In this document: positions 17,315 through 25,143 of the stretch, piece after piece
How positions within the stretch are numbered: the stretch's first letter is position 1
Layout of the letters: every line of letters begins with the position of its first letter
Source of the DNA: an uncultured Bacilli bacterium
Lineage (GTDB): Bacteria; Bacillota_I; Bacilli_A; RF39; UBA660
Assembly: GCA_934167885.1 (NCBI GenBank)
Contig: CAKPMB010000010.1
Span: 1-51,346 of the forward strand
Direction: 5' to 3'
Length of the DNA stretch: 51,346 nucleotides
Made by a program: the position numbers and the translations under genes
Notes under the pieces: model-generated
What the model was told of the DNA's origin: nothing
Database searches by the model: none
Seen by the model: only the letters and a program-made list of their open reading frames with translations

Positions 17315-18166
17315 TTATACCATAATTGTAACTATAATATCGTTAATTGCTTTAACAGCTTTTATTGTATCGTCAAAAGAAATATCGCTTGCATATTCAT
17401 AATTATTTTGATAACTATTCCATAGTGATTTTAGCCTTACATCGGTATTAATTAATTCTAAATATTTAGTTGCATTATCAATATAGTTTAATGTTCCACG
17501 ATTTTTGGCAGTATTTATAATTGCTTCTTTTAAAACATTCTTATTAATATCATTCCATTTTAAATTAACAAACATATATAAATCATAATAGTCCTTCATT
17601 CTAGTATTATCCACATTTCTACTAATTATGGATTCAAATTTTTCTGCAACTATCGTTTCATAATTATAAGTCATAATATCAATAACTTCGTTATCGAATA
17701 AAGTAACATATCCGTATTCAATTTCTTTATAAGTAATAATATCACCTGTTGTTACATCGATCATTAAATTAGTTTTTAAACTATCAAATTCAGCTTTTAA
17801 ATTAATGTTAAACCCTGAATATTGTTCTTCTTCTCTAATATTTTTGATATTTTCGATTTCTAATTTAATATTATCATTTAAATCAATATTAATAATTTCA
17901 TTAATTACTCTAGCAATAGTTTCTCTATCTAGTTGTAATCCTTTTATAGTAGTATCTAAGTCCATAGTGCTCCTTAAACTAACACCAAAGATAGACGATA
18001 ATAGTAAGCCACCTTTAATAATAAATTTGTCTTTATATTTAGACATTGATATTCTTTTCAATAATGCCTCAAACATAAAATTTTGAATTAAATATTTGTT
18101 AGGAATATTTATCTTATTAGACAAATTAGATACTTTAGCTTTTAAACTATCCCTATTCTTAATCAT
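17315..18166 (-). CDS. abiEii: AbiEii-type nucleotidyltransferase toxin
   Basis: 283-residue protein of the AbiEii/AbiGii family (DUF1814), toxin of type IV AbiE systems. It has the nucleotidyltransferase motif KGGLLLS followed by the metal-binding DLDTTI, a conserved central LMIDVTTGD and a C-terminal MKDYYDLYMF block. Family members transfer nucleotides, in studied cases onto tRNA acceptor ends, arresting growth and aborting phage infection. Start 18166 overlaps the antitoxin stop as ATGA, giving tight coupling. Very low GC, like the rest of the window. Confidence 0.93.
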   Translation of the reverse strand: MIKNRDSLKAKVSNLSNKINIPNKYLIQNFMFEALLKRISMSKYKDKFIIKGGLLLSSIFGVSLRSTMDLDTTIKGLQLDRETIARVINEIINIDLNDNIKLEIENIKNIREEEQYSGFNINLKAEFDSLKTNLMIDVTTGDIITYKEIEYGYVTLFDNEVIDIMTYNYETIVAEKFESIISRNVDNTRMKDYYDLYMFVNLKWNDINKNVLKEAIINTAKNRGTLNYIDNATKYLELINTDVRLKSLWNSYQNNYEYASDISFDDTIKAVKAINDIIVTIMV

Positions 18167-18750
18167 TGCAAGACCTCAAAAGTATTTCTTACCTTGTTGT
18201 AAATATTCATTTTTCTAGCATACTCATATAATTTTAAAGTATTTTTCTCTTTACCATAAAAATATTCTCTAATGGCCTTATTAAATAATTCGGCGTCTAT
18301 TTTCTTTTTATTTTTAATAATATCACAAATAGTTTTATCTAAATCATACATTCTAATAACATTACCTGAATCCAATTTATGATTAATAACACCTAAATTT
18401 AATAATTCTCTTTTGGTATAAAATAAATTAACACTTTTGTTTTTTTGAAGTGATCCATTATAACCATTGTTAATAGCAATATCATATTTAATTGGAATTC
18501 TATTAGATAGTCCATATAAATATAAGGCAGTAGCATTAGAATAAATTGCATTCTTACTCTTACTTTGTAAGATAACAAATTCGTCCACTAATTCATTCTT
18601 TCTAACATAAATTCCACGACTTACTCTTTCTATTTTATTTTCCTTAGTTAGTTTAGTTAAATAAAATCTTGGAATATTATTATTGACAACATCCTTTGTA
18701 TTTAAATATCCATTTTGAAATAAATTAAAAATTTTGTTTTCGTATTTCAT
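18163..18750 (-). CDS. abiEi: AbiEi-type antitoxin/transcriptional repressor
   Basis: 195 residues, the antitoxin of the AbiE pair. An N-terminal winged helix (KIFNLFQNGYLNTKDVV...YLTKLTKENKIERVSRGIYV) binds DNA; the rest is the AbiEi C-terminal antitoxin domain (NATALYLYGLSNRIP and onward). In studied AbiE systems AbiEi represses its own promoter by binding inverted repeats; here an 8-bp inverted repeat spans the -10 box (18765-18790). Ribosome site AAAGGAAAAAAT before the ATG at 18750. Confidence 0.92.
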   Translation of the reverse strand: MKYENKIFNLFQNGYLNTKDVVNNNIPRFYLTKLTKENKIERVSRGIYVRKNELVDEFVILQSKSKNAIYSNATALYLYGLSNRIPIKYDIAINNGYNGSLQKNKSVNLFYTKRELLNLGVINHKLDSGNVIRMYDLDKTICDIIKNKKKIDAELFNKAIREYFYGKEKNTLKLYEYARKMNIYNKVRNTFEVLQ

Positions 18751-18764
18751 ATTTTTTCCTTTCT

Positions 18765-18790
18765 CGATTAAATTATATCACATTTAATCG
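18765..18790 (-). promoter_or_regulatory. AbiEi operator overlapping the abiE promoter
   Basis: CGATTAAA (18765-18772) and TTTAATCG (18783-18790) are perfect inverted repeats around a 10-base centre. Between them, on the minus strand, lies TATAAT preceded by TG (extended -10). Position and symmetry fit autorepression by AbiEi. Confidence 0.7.
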
Positions 18791-18863
18791 TGTTTGAAAA
18801 TATTTTAAATTTTTATGCACTTTTTATTGTAAAGTTTTATTACTTAATTAAGTATAAAATATA

Positions 18864-18886
18864 AAAAAAGATGACTTTACGCCATC
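18864..18886 (-). terminator. Terminator after rpsU
   Basis: Minus strand: AAGATG, loop, CATCTT followed by a T run, starting within the last bases before the rpsU stop region. Confidence 0.7.
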
Positions 18887-19081
18887 TTAATCACGGTTAT
18901 TTTTTTCACGTTTACGACTGTTTTTAATACCAGCTTTTTTAGCCTCACGGCGACGAATTCCTGGTTTATCGTAAGCTTCTCTTTTTTTGATTTCTGAAGG
19001 GATACCATCTCTAGCAACTTTTTGTTTAAATTTTCTTAAAGCACCATCAAGATTACCGTTCTTCACTGCAACATGTGTCAT
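18887..19081 (-). CDS. rpsU: 30S ribosomal protein S21
   Basis: Small basic ribosomal protein of 64 residues. The N-terminus THVAVKNGNLDGALRKFK and the middle GIPSEIKKREAYDKPG match S21, with the Arg/Lys-rich tail (GIRRREAKKAGIKN). Start at 19081 behind AAGGGAGGGG. It has its own promoter (19115-19143) and terminator, so it is monocistronic. Confidence 0.97.
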   Translation of the reverse strand: MTHVAVKNGNLDGALRKFKQKVARDGIPSEIKKREAYDKPGIRRREAKKAGIKNSRKREKNNRD

Positions 19082-19114
19082 TTTTTCCCCTCCCTTCACG
19101 TCAAAATCAAATAA

Positions 19115-19143
19115 ATTATATCAAATAATATTTTATTTGACAA
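19115..19143 (-). promoter_or_regulatory. Promoter of rpsU
   Basis: Minus strand: TTGTCA (19143-19138), 17 bases, TATAAT (19120-19115). Confidence 0.8.
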
Positions 19144-19147
19144 CAAA

Positions 19148-19192
19148 AAATAACATTTTTTATAAATAAATTAGCAAAAAACGATGTTATTT
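19148..19192 (-). terminator. Terminator of the bacteriocin operon
   Basis: Minus strand: AAATAACAT (19192-19184) pairs with ATGTTATTT (19156-19148) across an AT-rich loop, then TTTG. It overlaps the last codons of the first bacteriocin peptide and lies five bases before the rpsU -35 box. Confidence 0.65.
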
Positions 19193-19360
19193 ATAACAAC
19201 CACATAATTTTTTAGTCGTTATTCGTCTAATAGCGCTACCAAAAGCTTGACCTAATGAAAAAATGGTTTTAGCTAAACTATTAAAGGAACTTATAATAGC
19301 TCCACTTATTGATCTGCCACCAATAACACTTTTTAATTCTTCATTTTTTATTTCTTGCAT
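19187..19360 (-). CDS. Class II bacteriocin precursor, peptide 1 (double-glycine leader)
   Basis: 57 residues from ATG at 19360. The leader MQEIKNEELKSVIGG ends in Gly-Gly, the recognition site of C39 peptidase exporters, releasing a 42-residue mature peptide. That peptide is hydrophobic and cationic, has a GxxxG motif (GQAFG) typical of two-peptide bacteriocins, and ends Cys-Gly-Cys-Tyr-Lys with two Cys that could form a disulfide. An in-frame ATG at 19369 is excluded because the GGAGG site touches it. It follows peptide 2 and the exporter in one operon. Target and activity cannot be read from sequence. Confidence 0.82.
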   Translation of the reverse strand: MQEIKNEELKSVIGGRSISGAIISSFNSLAKTIFSLGQAFGSAIRRITTKKLCGCYK

Positions 19361-19374
19361 ATACCCCATCCTCC

Positions 19375-19515
19375 TTACTTATAACATTTAAGTGGTCTTG
19401 CAATACCATCAACTATTCCAACAATAAACGTGGCAATTACGCCAATACCAAAGATACCCCAACCGGAAATACCACCATTCATTTGTTCTAATTCTTCTTT
19501 TTCTATTTCTTGCAT
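19375..19515 (-). CDS. Class II bacteriocin precursor, peptide 2 (double-glycine leader)
   Basis: 46 residues. The leader MQEIEKEELEQMNGG is closely similar to that of peptide 1, and the predicted 31-residue mature peptide begins ISGWGIFGIG, is strongly hydrophobic, carries GxxxG (GIVDG) and ends RPLKCYK with a single Cys. The two peptides share the CxxK/CYK-like end and the leader, suggesting a two-component bacteriocin. The start ATG directly follows the stop of the 19516 gene; its ribosome site AAAGGAGG is encoded by that gene's last codons. Confidence 0.82.
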   Translation of the reverse strand: MQEIEKEELEQMNGGISGWGIFGIGVIATFIVGIVDGIARPLKCYK

Positions 19516-19944
19516 TTAACCTCCTTTAACAATTCTTACAAAAAATTTAAGAATACTTTCTTTTGAAATTAACACGCGATAATCAAGAATATTATTTTCT
19601 AATTTATAGTTATCACTCAAAGCAAGTGATAATTCAACACAATAATTATTATAATCACCATTTATAAAACTTACATTGTTAATGCGATAATTATAATATT
19701 TCTTGTTTATCGATATTTTATTATTATCAAGTAATTTTGTAATATCACTATATTTAACAATAGTTATTAGTTTATTTTCTTTTACTATGACTTGATTATC
19801 ATAATATTTATTTTTTTCTAAACAAGTAATACATAAAAGCAAAAGAACTAACAATAAACTTATAACAATACTATAAATAAAAACTTGGATGCTAATATTA
19901 TTATTTTCATAATATTTTTCTATTTGTTCATAATCAACATTCAT
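19516..19944 (-). CDS. Single-pass membrane protein of the bacteriocin operon (export accessory or immunity candidate)
   Basis: 142 residues: a short cytoplasmic N-terminus, one membrane helix (about 18-42) and an extracytoplasmic domain rich in Asn, Tyr and Ile. Position between the exporter and the peptides suggests either a shortened HlyD/LcnD-like accessory protein or an immunity protein. No lipoyl-like or coiled-coil region of a full-length accessory protein is seen. It overlaps the exporter gene by 11 bases. Ribosome site AGGAGAATTAA. Confidence 0.7.
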   Translation of the reverse strand: MNVDYEQIEKYYENNNISIQVFIYSIVISLLLVLLLLCITCLEKNKYYDNQVIVKENKLITIVKYSDITKLLDNNKISINKKYYNYRINNVSFINGDYNNYCVELSLALSDNYKLENNILDYRVLISKESILKFFVRIVKGG

Positions 19945-21997
19945 TTAATTCTCCTAAATTAATTTTTTGATCAAATAAATCTTCATTATTAAAACGATGA
20001 CTTATAACAATAATTGTTTTACCATTTAAATACTTAAACATATTGTGCAATATCATTCTTTCTCTTTGAACATCAATAGCATTTAGGGCTTCATCAAAAA
20101 TATAAATATCCGCTTTCTTTAAGAGTGTCCTAGCTAAAACAATACGTTGTTTTTCACCACCCGATAAGTTAAAGCCATTTTCTTCAATCAAAGTATCATA
20201 CTGAAGTGGCATATTCTTTATAAATTCATCCGCTTTAACTAACTTAGAAACTTTTAATACTTCTTGATAGTCAACATCACGATTTATAACAATATTATTA
20301 TAAACACTATCTGTAAATAATATTTCACTTTGTGAAACATAACATATGTTATTACGAACATCATCTAAATCATAATAATTCAAATCACGATTATTAATAT
20401 AAATACTACCACTATAATCATTTAAATACTTTAATATAATCTTCATTAATGTGCTTTTACCATCACCACTATTACCATATATTAATACACGTTTAGCATA
20501 TTTTATGGTCATATTTACATTTTCAAAAATATTTTTAATACCATTATAAGAATAAGTTAAATTAACAATTTTAATATCCCCTGTAAGTTTTGATACATAT
20601 TTATACGATGTTTTAAAATCTTCTGGTTTTATTTCTAATAATTCTACAATTCTCTTAATAGATAAAATTGTTTTTTTTAGTGATAAATGACCATCAATAA
20701 TGTTTTTTATTGGTTCTAAATAATATGAAAGTAAACTTAGATATGTAATTAGTGAAGTAACACTTAAAGATTCAAGAGCAATATCACTTATTCCCATAAA
20801 CGTTATTATTAAAACTCCAATACTATAAATGCTCTCTTTAAAAAATGATTCATTTAATAAAACATTCCCTGTCTTTTGATTAATATTGACATATTCATCA
20901 TACTTTTTTTTCATATTGAAAGAGACAATATCTTCAATATGTAGTCCTTTTATAGTATCAATACCATTAATACTTTCAACCAAATATGAATTAACAGATG
21001 AACTCTTTAAAACTCCTTTCTTTATATACTGATGAATAACCTTATTATAAATTAATATAACAATTACATAAATCAAAGAAATAACCAGGGTTATTAATGA
21101 TAATTTATAACTTATTCTAAATAACATAATAGATACAAAAACAACAAGTATTATATCGATAAAAAACGTTAAAAATATTCTACTTATAAATTCTTGGATA
21201 CTATTAACATCATTAATTCTAGTGATAATATCACCGCAAGTTCTATTTTTATAGTATAGATATGGAAGAGAAATAATGTGTTTATAAACATAATTGATTA
21301 AGATTTTATCAAGTTGACTATTAATATAATTTATTATTTTACCACGAAACAAATCAGCAAAGTTTTTTATAATTTCAATAAAAATTAAAATTATTAAGAT
21401 AACAACTAAAATATTTTTATCATTAACATCTAAAGAATCCATCATTAATTTAAAATTATAAGATCCTATAATATTTAAACTCGTATATAGTAGTGACAAA
21501 AGGAATACAATTATTAAAAAATTAAAATATGGTTTAAATAAATCAACTATAATTTTTTTTAAATTTAACTCTTTATTAAATTTAGGAATTTTTTTATATG
21601 GTTTGAAAAGTAAATATTTATTAGTTGATATTTCTTGCCATTTTGCATAACTTATCTTTTCTATTCCTACGGATGGATCTGCTACTACTACTGTATCTTT
21701 AGTGAATTCATATAAAACAACAAAATGTTGGTAACTATTATTTAAAATAATATGAGCGATTAATGGAAAATCACTTTTTTTTAATAATCTAATATCCCCC
21801 TTTAAAGCTTGTGTCATAAATCCTAATTCCTGCGCAGTTTTAATTAAGCCATATGCACTAACTCCCTCATTTGTTGTCTTAGTCATTCTCCTTAATGTTT
21901 CCTTGGATATATCACCATGGTAATACTTTATAATAGTCAATAAAGCACTAACGCCACAATCTTTTAAATCATCCTGTCTAACACAAATTCTTCGCAT
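19934..21997 (-). CDS. Bacteriocin-processing ABC transporter with C39 peptidase domain
   Basis: Cuts double-glycine leaders and exports the peptide. The N-terminal C39 peptidase (about 1-135) has the catalytic Cys in KDCGVSALL, His in YQHFVVLYE and Asp in VADPSVG. A six-helix transporter domain (about 155-430) and an ATPase domain follow: Walker A GNSGDGKST, signature LSGGEKQR, Walker B ADIYIFDEA and the H-loop VISHRF. The start is 21997 (687 residues) behind GGAGGAGAAAG. Length and order match LcnC/ComA-type exporters. First gene of the bacteriocin operon. Confidence 0.96.
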   Translation of the reverse strand: MRRICVRQDDLKDCGVSALLTIIKYYHGDISKETLRRMTKTTNEGVSAYGLIKTAQELGFMTQALKGDIRLLKKSDFPLIAHIILNNSYQHFVVLYEFTKDTVVVADPSVGIEKISYAKWQEISTNKYLLFKPYKKIPKFNKELNLKKIIVDLFKPYFNFLIIVFLLSLLYTSLNIIGSYNFKLMMDSLDVNDKNILVVILIILIFIEIIKNFADLFRGKIINYINSQLDKILINYVYKHIISLPYLYYKNRTCGDIITRINDVNSIQEFISRIFLTFFIDIILVVFVSIMLFRISYKLSLITLVISLIYVIVILIYNKVIHQYIKKGVLKSSSVNSYLVESINGIDTIKGLHIEDIVSFNMKKKYDEYVNINQKTGNVLLNESFFKESIYSIGVLIITFMGISDIALESLSVTSLITYLSLLSYYLEPIKNIIDGHLSLKKTILSIKRIVELLEIKPEDFKTSYKYVSKLTGDIKIVNLTYSYNGIKNIFENVNMTIKYAKRVLIYGNSGDGKSTLMKIILKYLNDYSGSIYINNRDLNYYDLDDVRNNICYVSQSEILFTDSVYNNIVINRDVDYQEVLKVSKLVKADEFIKNMPLQYDTLIEENGFNLSGGEKQRIVLARTLLKKADIYIFDEALNAIDVQRERMILHNMFKYLNGKTIIVISHRFNNEDLFDQKINLGELNEC

Positions 21998-22102
21998 CTT
22001 TCTCCTCCACAATTAATATTAGACAATCAAACTCTAATTCTAGAAAAATATTTTTTAATTTATTTAATGATTAACTAAAACAATCTTATATATTAATTAT
22101 GG

Positions 22103-22114
22103 AAACAAATGTTT
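22103..22114. promoter_or_regulatory. LexA-box-like operator upstream of the LexA-like gene
   Basis: AAAC-AAAT-GTTT is a perfect 4-4-4 inverted repeat, a relaxed version of the Gram-positive LexA box GAAC-N4-GTTC. It lies 13 bases before the ATG at 22128, in the short divergent region facing the bacteriocin operon. Confidence 0.5.
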
Positions 22115-22127
22115 AAATGGAGGCTAT

Positions 22128-22640
22128 ATGTTAAATGATAAAGAAAAAAGAGTGCTTGAAGCAATTAATGAATACATAAAAGAGCATGAATATTCACCTA
22201 CTATCCGTGATTTATGTCAAATATTAGGTTATAAATCAACCAAAACTATTTGGACATACTTACACAAATTACAAGAAAAAAAATTAATAAATTATAAACA
22301 TAATAAAAAAAGAAACATTACTTTAAATAAGATTAATTCTCCATTAATAGCTATTAACACAAGCGAAAAACTAACACTCTTAAATAAAGAATGTGTAATA
22401 TACCATGTAAAAAGTAATGTTCTAAAAGAATTTAATATTTTAAAAAACGAATATCTAATTGTTGACACCAGTAAATGTCCTAAAAATAACCAACTAGGTC
22501 TTTTTATTATAAATAATGAATATAGAATAATGAAATTCAACTATAAAGACGGTTACTATATTTTAAATGATAACGAAACTGAAATACTTCATAAAGTAAA
22601 TATTATTGGTAAGGTTGTCGGACTTTATAAAACAATATAA
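22128..22640 (+). CDS. LexA-like regulator without self-cleavage residues
   Basis: 170 residues. The N-terminal LexA winged helix is clear (VLEAINEYIKEHEYSPTIRD, then GYKSTKTIWTYLHKLQEKKLI). The C-terminal half keeps the S24/LexA fold pattern (KNEYLIVDTSKCPKNNQLG; NIIGKVVGLY). However, the position of the catalytic Ser reads Val98 (VKSNVL), the Lys position is Met135 (or shifted to Lys136), and no Ala-Gly cleavage bond is visible between the domains. It should not undergo RecA-driven self-cleavage, so it is probably a constitutive or ligand-controlled repressor. It is divergent from the bacteriocin operon and likely controls it. Ribosome site GGAGG. Confidence 0.8.
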   Translation: MLNDKEKRVLEAINEYIKEHEYSPTIRDLCQILGYKSTKTIWTYLHKLQEKKLINYKHNKKRNITLNKINSPLIAINTSEKLTLLNKECVIYHVKSNVLKEFNILKNEYLIVDTSKCPKNNQLGLFIINNEYRIMKFNYKDGYYILNDNETEILHKVNIIGKVVGLYKTI

Positions 22641-22694
22641 AAAATGCAATAAATATTACTAAAAGCAATATATTATCACATTCTTAGATGCTTA

Positions 22695-22711
22695 AAGAGA
22701 GTTTATCTCTT
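22695..22711 (-). terminator. Weak hairpin at the end of the tiny-gene pair
   Basis: AAGAGA-GTTTA-TCTCTT forms a 6-bp stem touching the stop codon of the 22710 gene. No T run follows, so its role as a terminator is doubtful. Confidence 0.3.
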
Positions 22712-22838
22712 AGAATATAGCATTAGACCTAGAACCAATAATTATAGCAAGTAAAATATAAAGAACTACAATAATTAAGAAGCCATTGTTAGAAGTTCTA
22801 GGGCAAGTTACGTTTTCTGTTTGTGTTTGACAATTCAT
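22710..22838 (-). CDS. Tiny membrane protein, YjcZ-like (42 aa)
   Basis: Translates as a Cys-containing N-terminus (MNCQTQTENVTCPRTSNN) followed by one hydrophobic helix (GFLIIVVLYILLAIIIG). The helix strongly resembles the YjcZ family of tiny membrane proteins, known mainly from Bacilli and often annotated as sporulation proteins. A good AGGAGG site precedes the ATG. It lies 18 bases downstream of a second copy with a similar helix. Function unknown; no other spore gene is seen in this window. Confidence 0.7.
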   Translation of the reverse strand: MNCQTQTENVTCPRTSNNGFLIIVVLYILLAIIIGSRSNAIF

Positions 22839-22856
22839 AATACACCTCCTAAACAA

Positions 22857-22940
22857 TTAAATATAAGCACCAACGATAATCACTAGTAAGATAAATAAAA
22901 CTAAAACAATCGCGTAAGAAGATACATAGTTATTACACAT
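22857..22940 (-). CDS. Tiny membrane protein, YjcZ-like (27 aa)
   Basis: Only 27 residues: MCNNYVSSY followed by the helix AIVLVLFILLVIIVGAYI, a close match to the YjcZ tiny-protein pattern. The strong AAAGGAGG ribosome site, and a second similar small gene directly downstream, argue that it is real. Function is not known. Confidence 0.7.
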   Translation of the reverse strand: MCNNYVSSYAIVLVLFILLVIIVGAYI

Positions 22941-23032
22941 AATTTAATTCCTCCTTTTTCATATATTCGATATTATTTTATGGTAATTATCTTTTTTTGT
23001 GAGGGCAACAAATCATTTTAACGTAAATTATG

Positions 23033-23061
23033 TTGTCATTTTTTAATAAATTTGTTATTAT
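23033..23061 (+). promoter_or_regulatory. Promoter of prsA
   Basis: TTGTCA (23033-23038), 17 bases, TATTAT (23056-23061). Confidence 0.7.
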
Positions 23062-23085
23062 TTATATTGTATGAATGGAGGATGT

Positions 23086-24075
23086 ATGAAAAAAGTATTA
23101 ACAGGAATAATAAGTTTCGTAATGATTTTATCACTAACAGGATGTCATGAAGTTCCTAAATTAGAAGATGGAAAAGAGGTTTTAGTTTCATTTAATGATG
23201 AAAAATTAAATATTTCTGTTGAAGATTTATATAATAAATTAAAAGAAGAATATGGAGTTAATTATTTAGTAGAAATGGTTGATACTAAAATACTTGATAA
23301 AATATATGAAACAAATGATATTGCTAAAGCATATTTAGATAGAAGAATAGAAACTCTTAAAACATATTATGGTGGTGAAGACAAATTATTAGAAACACTT
23401 AAAAATTATGGATATCAATCAATCGATGATTTCAAAGTTAGTCTTCTTCTTACTTATAAAAGAGAATTAGCTCTTAAAGATTATGTTAAAAAGAATATTA
23501 CTGAAAAAGAAATCAAAAAATATTATGATGATGAAATGTTTGGCGATATAATTGCAAGTCATATTTTAATTAAGGTTGATACAACAAGTGCATCAACGGA
23601 TGATGAAAAGAAAGAAGCTGAAACCAAAGCTCTTGAAACAGTTAAAGAAGTATTAAAAAAATTAGAAGATGGTGAAAAGTTCGCTGATTTAGCAAAAAAA
23701 TATTCACAAGATGATTCAACTAAAAACAATGGTGGTAAATTAGAAGCATTCAACAAAGGCGATATGGAAAGTGAATTTGAAAAAGCTGCAATGAATCTTG
23801 AAGTTGGTAAATACACTAAAACCGCTGTTAAAACATCATATGGTTACCATATTATTTATAAAGAAGAACAAAAAGAAAAAGCAAGTTTAGAAGATGTAAA
23901 ACAAACAATAATTAATAACTTAGTTGATGAAAAAATTAAAAATGATAGCAAGCTTCAATATAAAGCATTGATTGAATTACGTAAAGAATATGGCATTAAA
24001 ATAAATGATGAAGATTTAAATACATATTATGACAATGCTGTTAATAATTGGTTATATAGTAAAGATGAAGATTAA
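23086..24075 (+). CDS. prsA: PrsA-like foldase lipoprotein (parvulin peptidyl-prolyl isomerase)
   Basis: Lipid-anchored extracytoplasmic chaperone/isomerase that folds secreted proteins. The signal peptide ends in the lipobox LTGC with Cys20. SurA-like N-domain helices follow, then a parvulin domain (about 155-260: IIASHILIKVD, FADLAKKYSQDDSTKNNGG, SYGYHIIYKEE) and a C-terminal helical tail. Start 23086 behind GGAGGATGT; the frame's upstream ATG at 23071 has no ribosome site. 329 residues. It probably serves the many secreted surface proteins of this window. Confidence 0.94.
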   Translation: MKKVLTGIISFVMILSLTGCHEVPKLEDGKEVLVSFNDEKLNISVEDLYNKLKEEYGVNYLVEMVDTKILDKIYETNDIAKAYLDRRIETLKTYYGGEDKLLETLKNYGYQSIDDFKVSLLLTYKRELALKDYVKKNITEKEIKKYYDDEMFGDIIASHILIKVDTTSASTDDEKKEAETKALETVKEVLKKLEDGEKFADLAKKYSQDDSTKNNGGKLEAFNKGDMESEFEKAAMNLEVGKYTKTAVKTSYGYHIIYKEEQKEKASLEDVKQTIINNLVDEKIKNDSKLQYKALIELRKEYGIKINDEDLNTYYDNAVNNWLYSKDED

Positions 24076-24089
24076 TTCATCTTTTTTTT
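24061..24089 (+). terminator. Terminator of prsA
   Basis: AAAGATGAA (24061-24069), loop GATTAA, TTCATCTTT (24076-24084) followed by more T. The stem includes the prsA stop codon. Confidence 0.85.
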
Positions 24090-24091
24090 AC

Positions 24092-24116
24092 AAAAAAAAT
24101 AGAGTTTCAAACTCTA
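24092..24116 (-). terminator. Terminator of the thioredoxin operon
   Basis: TAGAGTTT-C-AAACTCTA (24100-24116) is a perfect palindrome; on the minus strand it is followed by eight T (24099-24092). It overlaps the trx stop codon (TAG). Confidence 0.85.
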
Positions 24117-24398
24117 CTTAACAAAATTTTCAAGATCGCCAATATTCATAAAGCCCACATTACTTTTTAATATATTACCATTTTCAAAAAGCATTATTGT
24201 AGGTATACTCATGATACCATAAGCTTTAGCAATATTAGGATATTTATCTACATCAACTTTTAAAACATCAAGTGTCTGAAAATCTTTTAAGACTTCACCT
24301 TGCATTTTGCAAGGACCACACCATTCAGCGTAAAAATCTACTAAAATTCTTTTATTAGCAATTTCTTCATTAAAATTACCATTTAAATACTTAATCAT
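24114..24398 (-). CDS. trxA: Thioredoxin-like protein
   Basis: 94-residue thioredoxin fold with the full active site WCGPCK (DFYAEWCGPCKMQGEVLKDF) and the cis-Pro loop SIPTIMLF. It is a little shorter than canonical TrxA because the N-terminal strand is reduced. It reduces protein disulfides in the cytoplasm. The start overlaps the cvpA-like stop as ATGA, so the two are translationally coupled. Confidence 0.92.
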   Translation of the reverse strand: MIKYLNGNFNEEIANKRILVDFYAEWCGPCKMQGEVLKDFQTLDVLKVDVDKYPNIAKAYGIMSIPTIMLFENGNILKSNVGFMNIGDLENFVK

Positions 24399-25105
24399 CT
24401 GACCTCCTTATAATTCTCTATTATAGTATCAACTCCCTCAATATTCAACTTTTTCTTGTCAATTAATTTTTGAACAACATCTTTAGATGTAACATTATTT
24501 TTTAATATTAAATCAATAAGTTTTAAGTTAACATCATTCTTATTATCAATATCTTTTAATTTAATAACTTCATTAATAATTTTAATTGTATCACTTGTAA
24601 AATTAGTAAGGATAGGACTATTATTAACTATTTTATTTCCCCATTTGCTGTCATCAACAAACTCTAATCCTAATATAGGTTGTGATATCAAAAACGCAGC
24701 TACAAAGGCAAGAACATATCCTTCAACCAAACCAACTAAAAAGCCCAATATTTTTGACGGGATTCCTAAAATAATAGTTATCTTTAATAATTTTTCAAAT
24801 ATTCCCGTTATGGAAACAATAATTTCATAAACCAAATATAATAAAATGGCAATAACAATAAAAGCGATTGTTTGATAAAATATAATATTAAAAGCTTCCG
24901 CTCCATGTAAAAATGAACCAAATTTTATAAATGGTAAATTTAAAACTAAAAAATCACCTAAGATATTTTTGAATTTATATGCCAACACAAAAACCAATAT
25001 TATTCCTACAAAAACAACTATTTCTTTAAAAACGCCCCTTTTAAAGCCAAGAGCTCCTGTTAACAAAATAATAAATATTATTGAAACATCCAATAAATTA
25101 AACAT
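24395..25105 (-). CDS. CvpA family membrane protein
   Basis: 236 residues. Four membrane segments in the first 165 residues with the CvpA pattern LLDVSIIFIILLTGALGFKRG and a Gly-rich PSKILGFLVGLVEG, followed by a soluble C-terminal domain of about 70 residues. CvpA proteins are linked with colicin V production in E. coli and with envelope stress; no biochemical role is established. Start at 25105 behind AAAGGAGGATTT. It lies between a Pro-rich repeat protein and thioredoxin. Confidence 0.85.
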   Translation of the reverse strand: MFNLLDVSIIFIILLTGALGFKRGVFKEIVVFVGIILVFVLAYKFKNILGDFLVLNLPFIKFGSFLHGAEAFNIIFYQTIAFIVIAILLYLVYEIIVSITGIFEKLLKITIILGIPSKILGFLVGLVEGYVLAFVAAFLISQPILGLEFVDDSKWGNKIVNNSPILTNFTSDTIKIINEVIKLKDIDNKNDVNLKLIDLILKNNVTSKDVVQKLIDKKKLNIEGVDTIIENYKEVR

Positions 25106-25143
25106 AAATCCTCCTTTATAATGAAAAAGATATGTTGCCATAT

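Noticed and set aside
22641..22694. Possible terminator for the LexA-like gene
   Set aside because: I could not find a convincing stem with a T run; A/T repeats here pair poorly.
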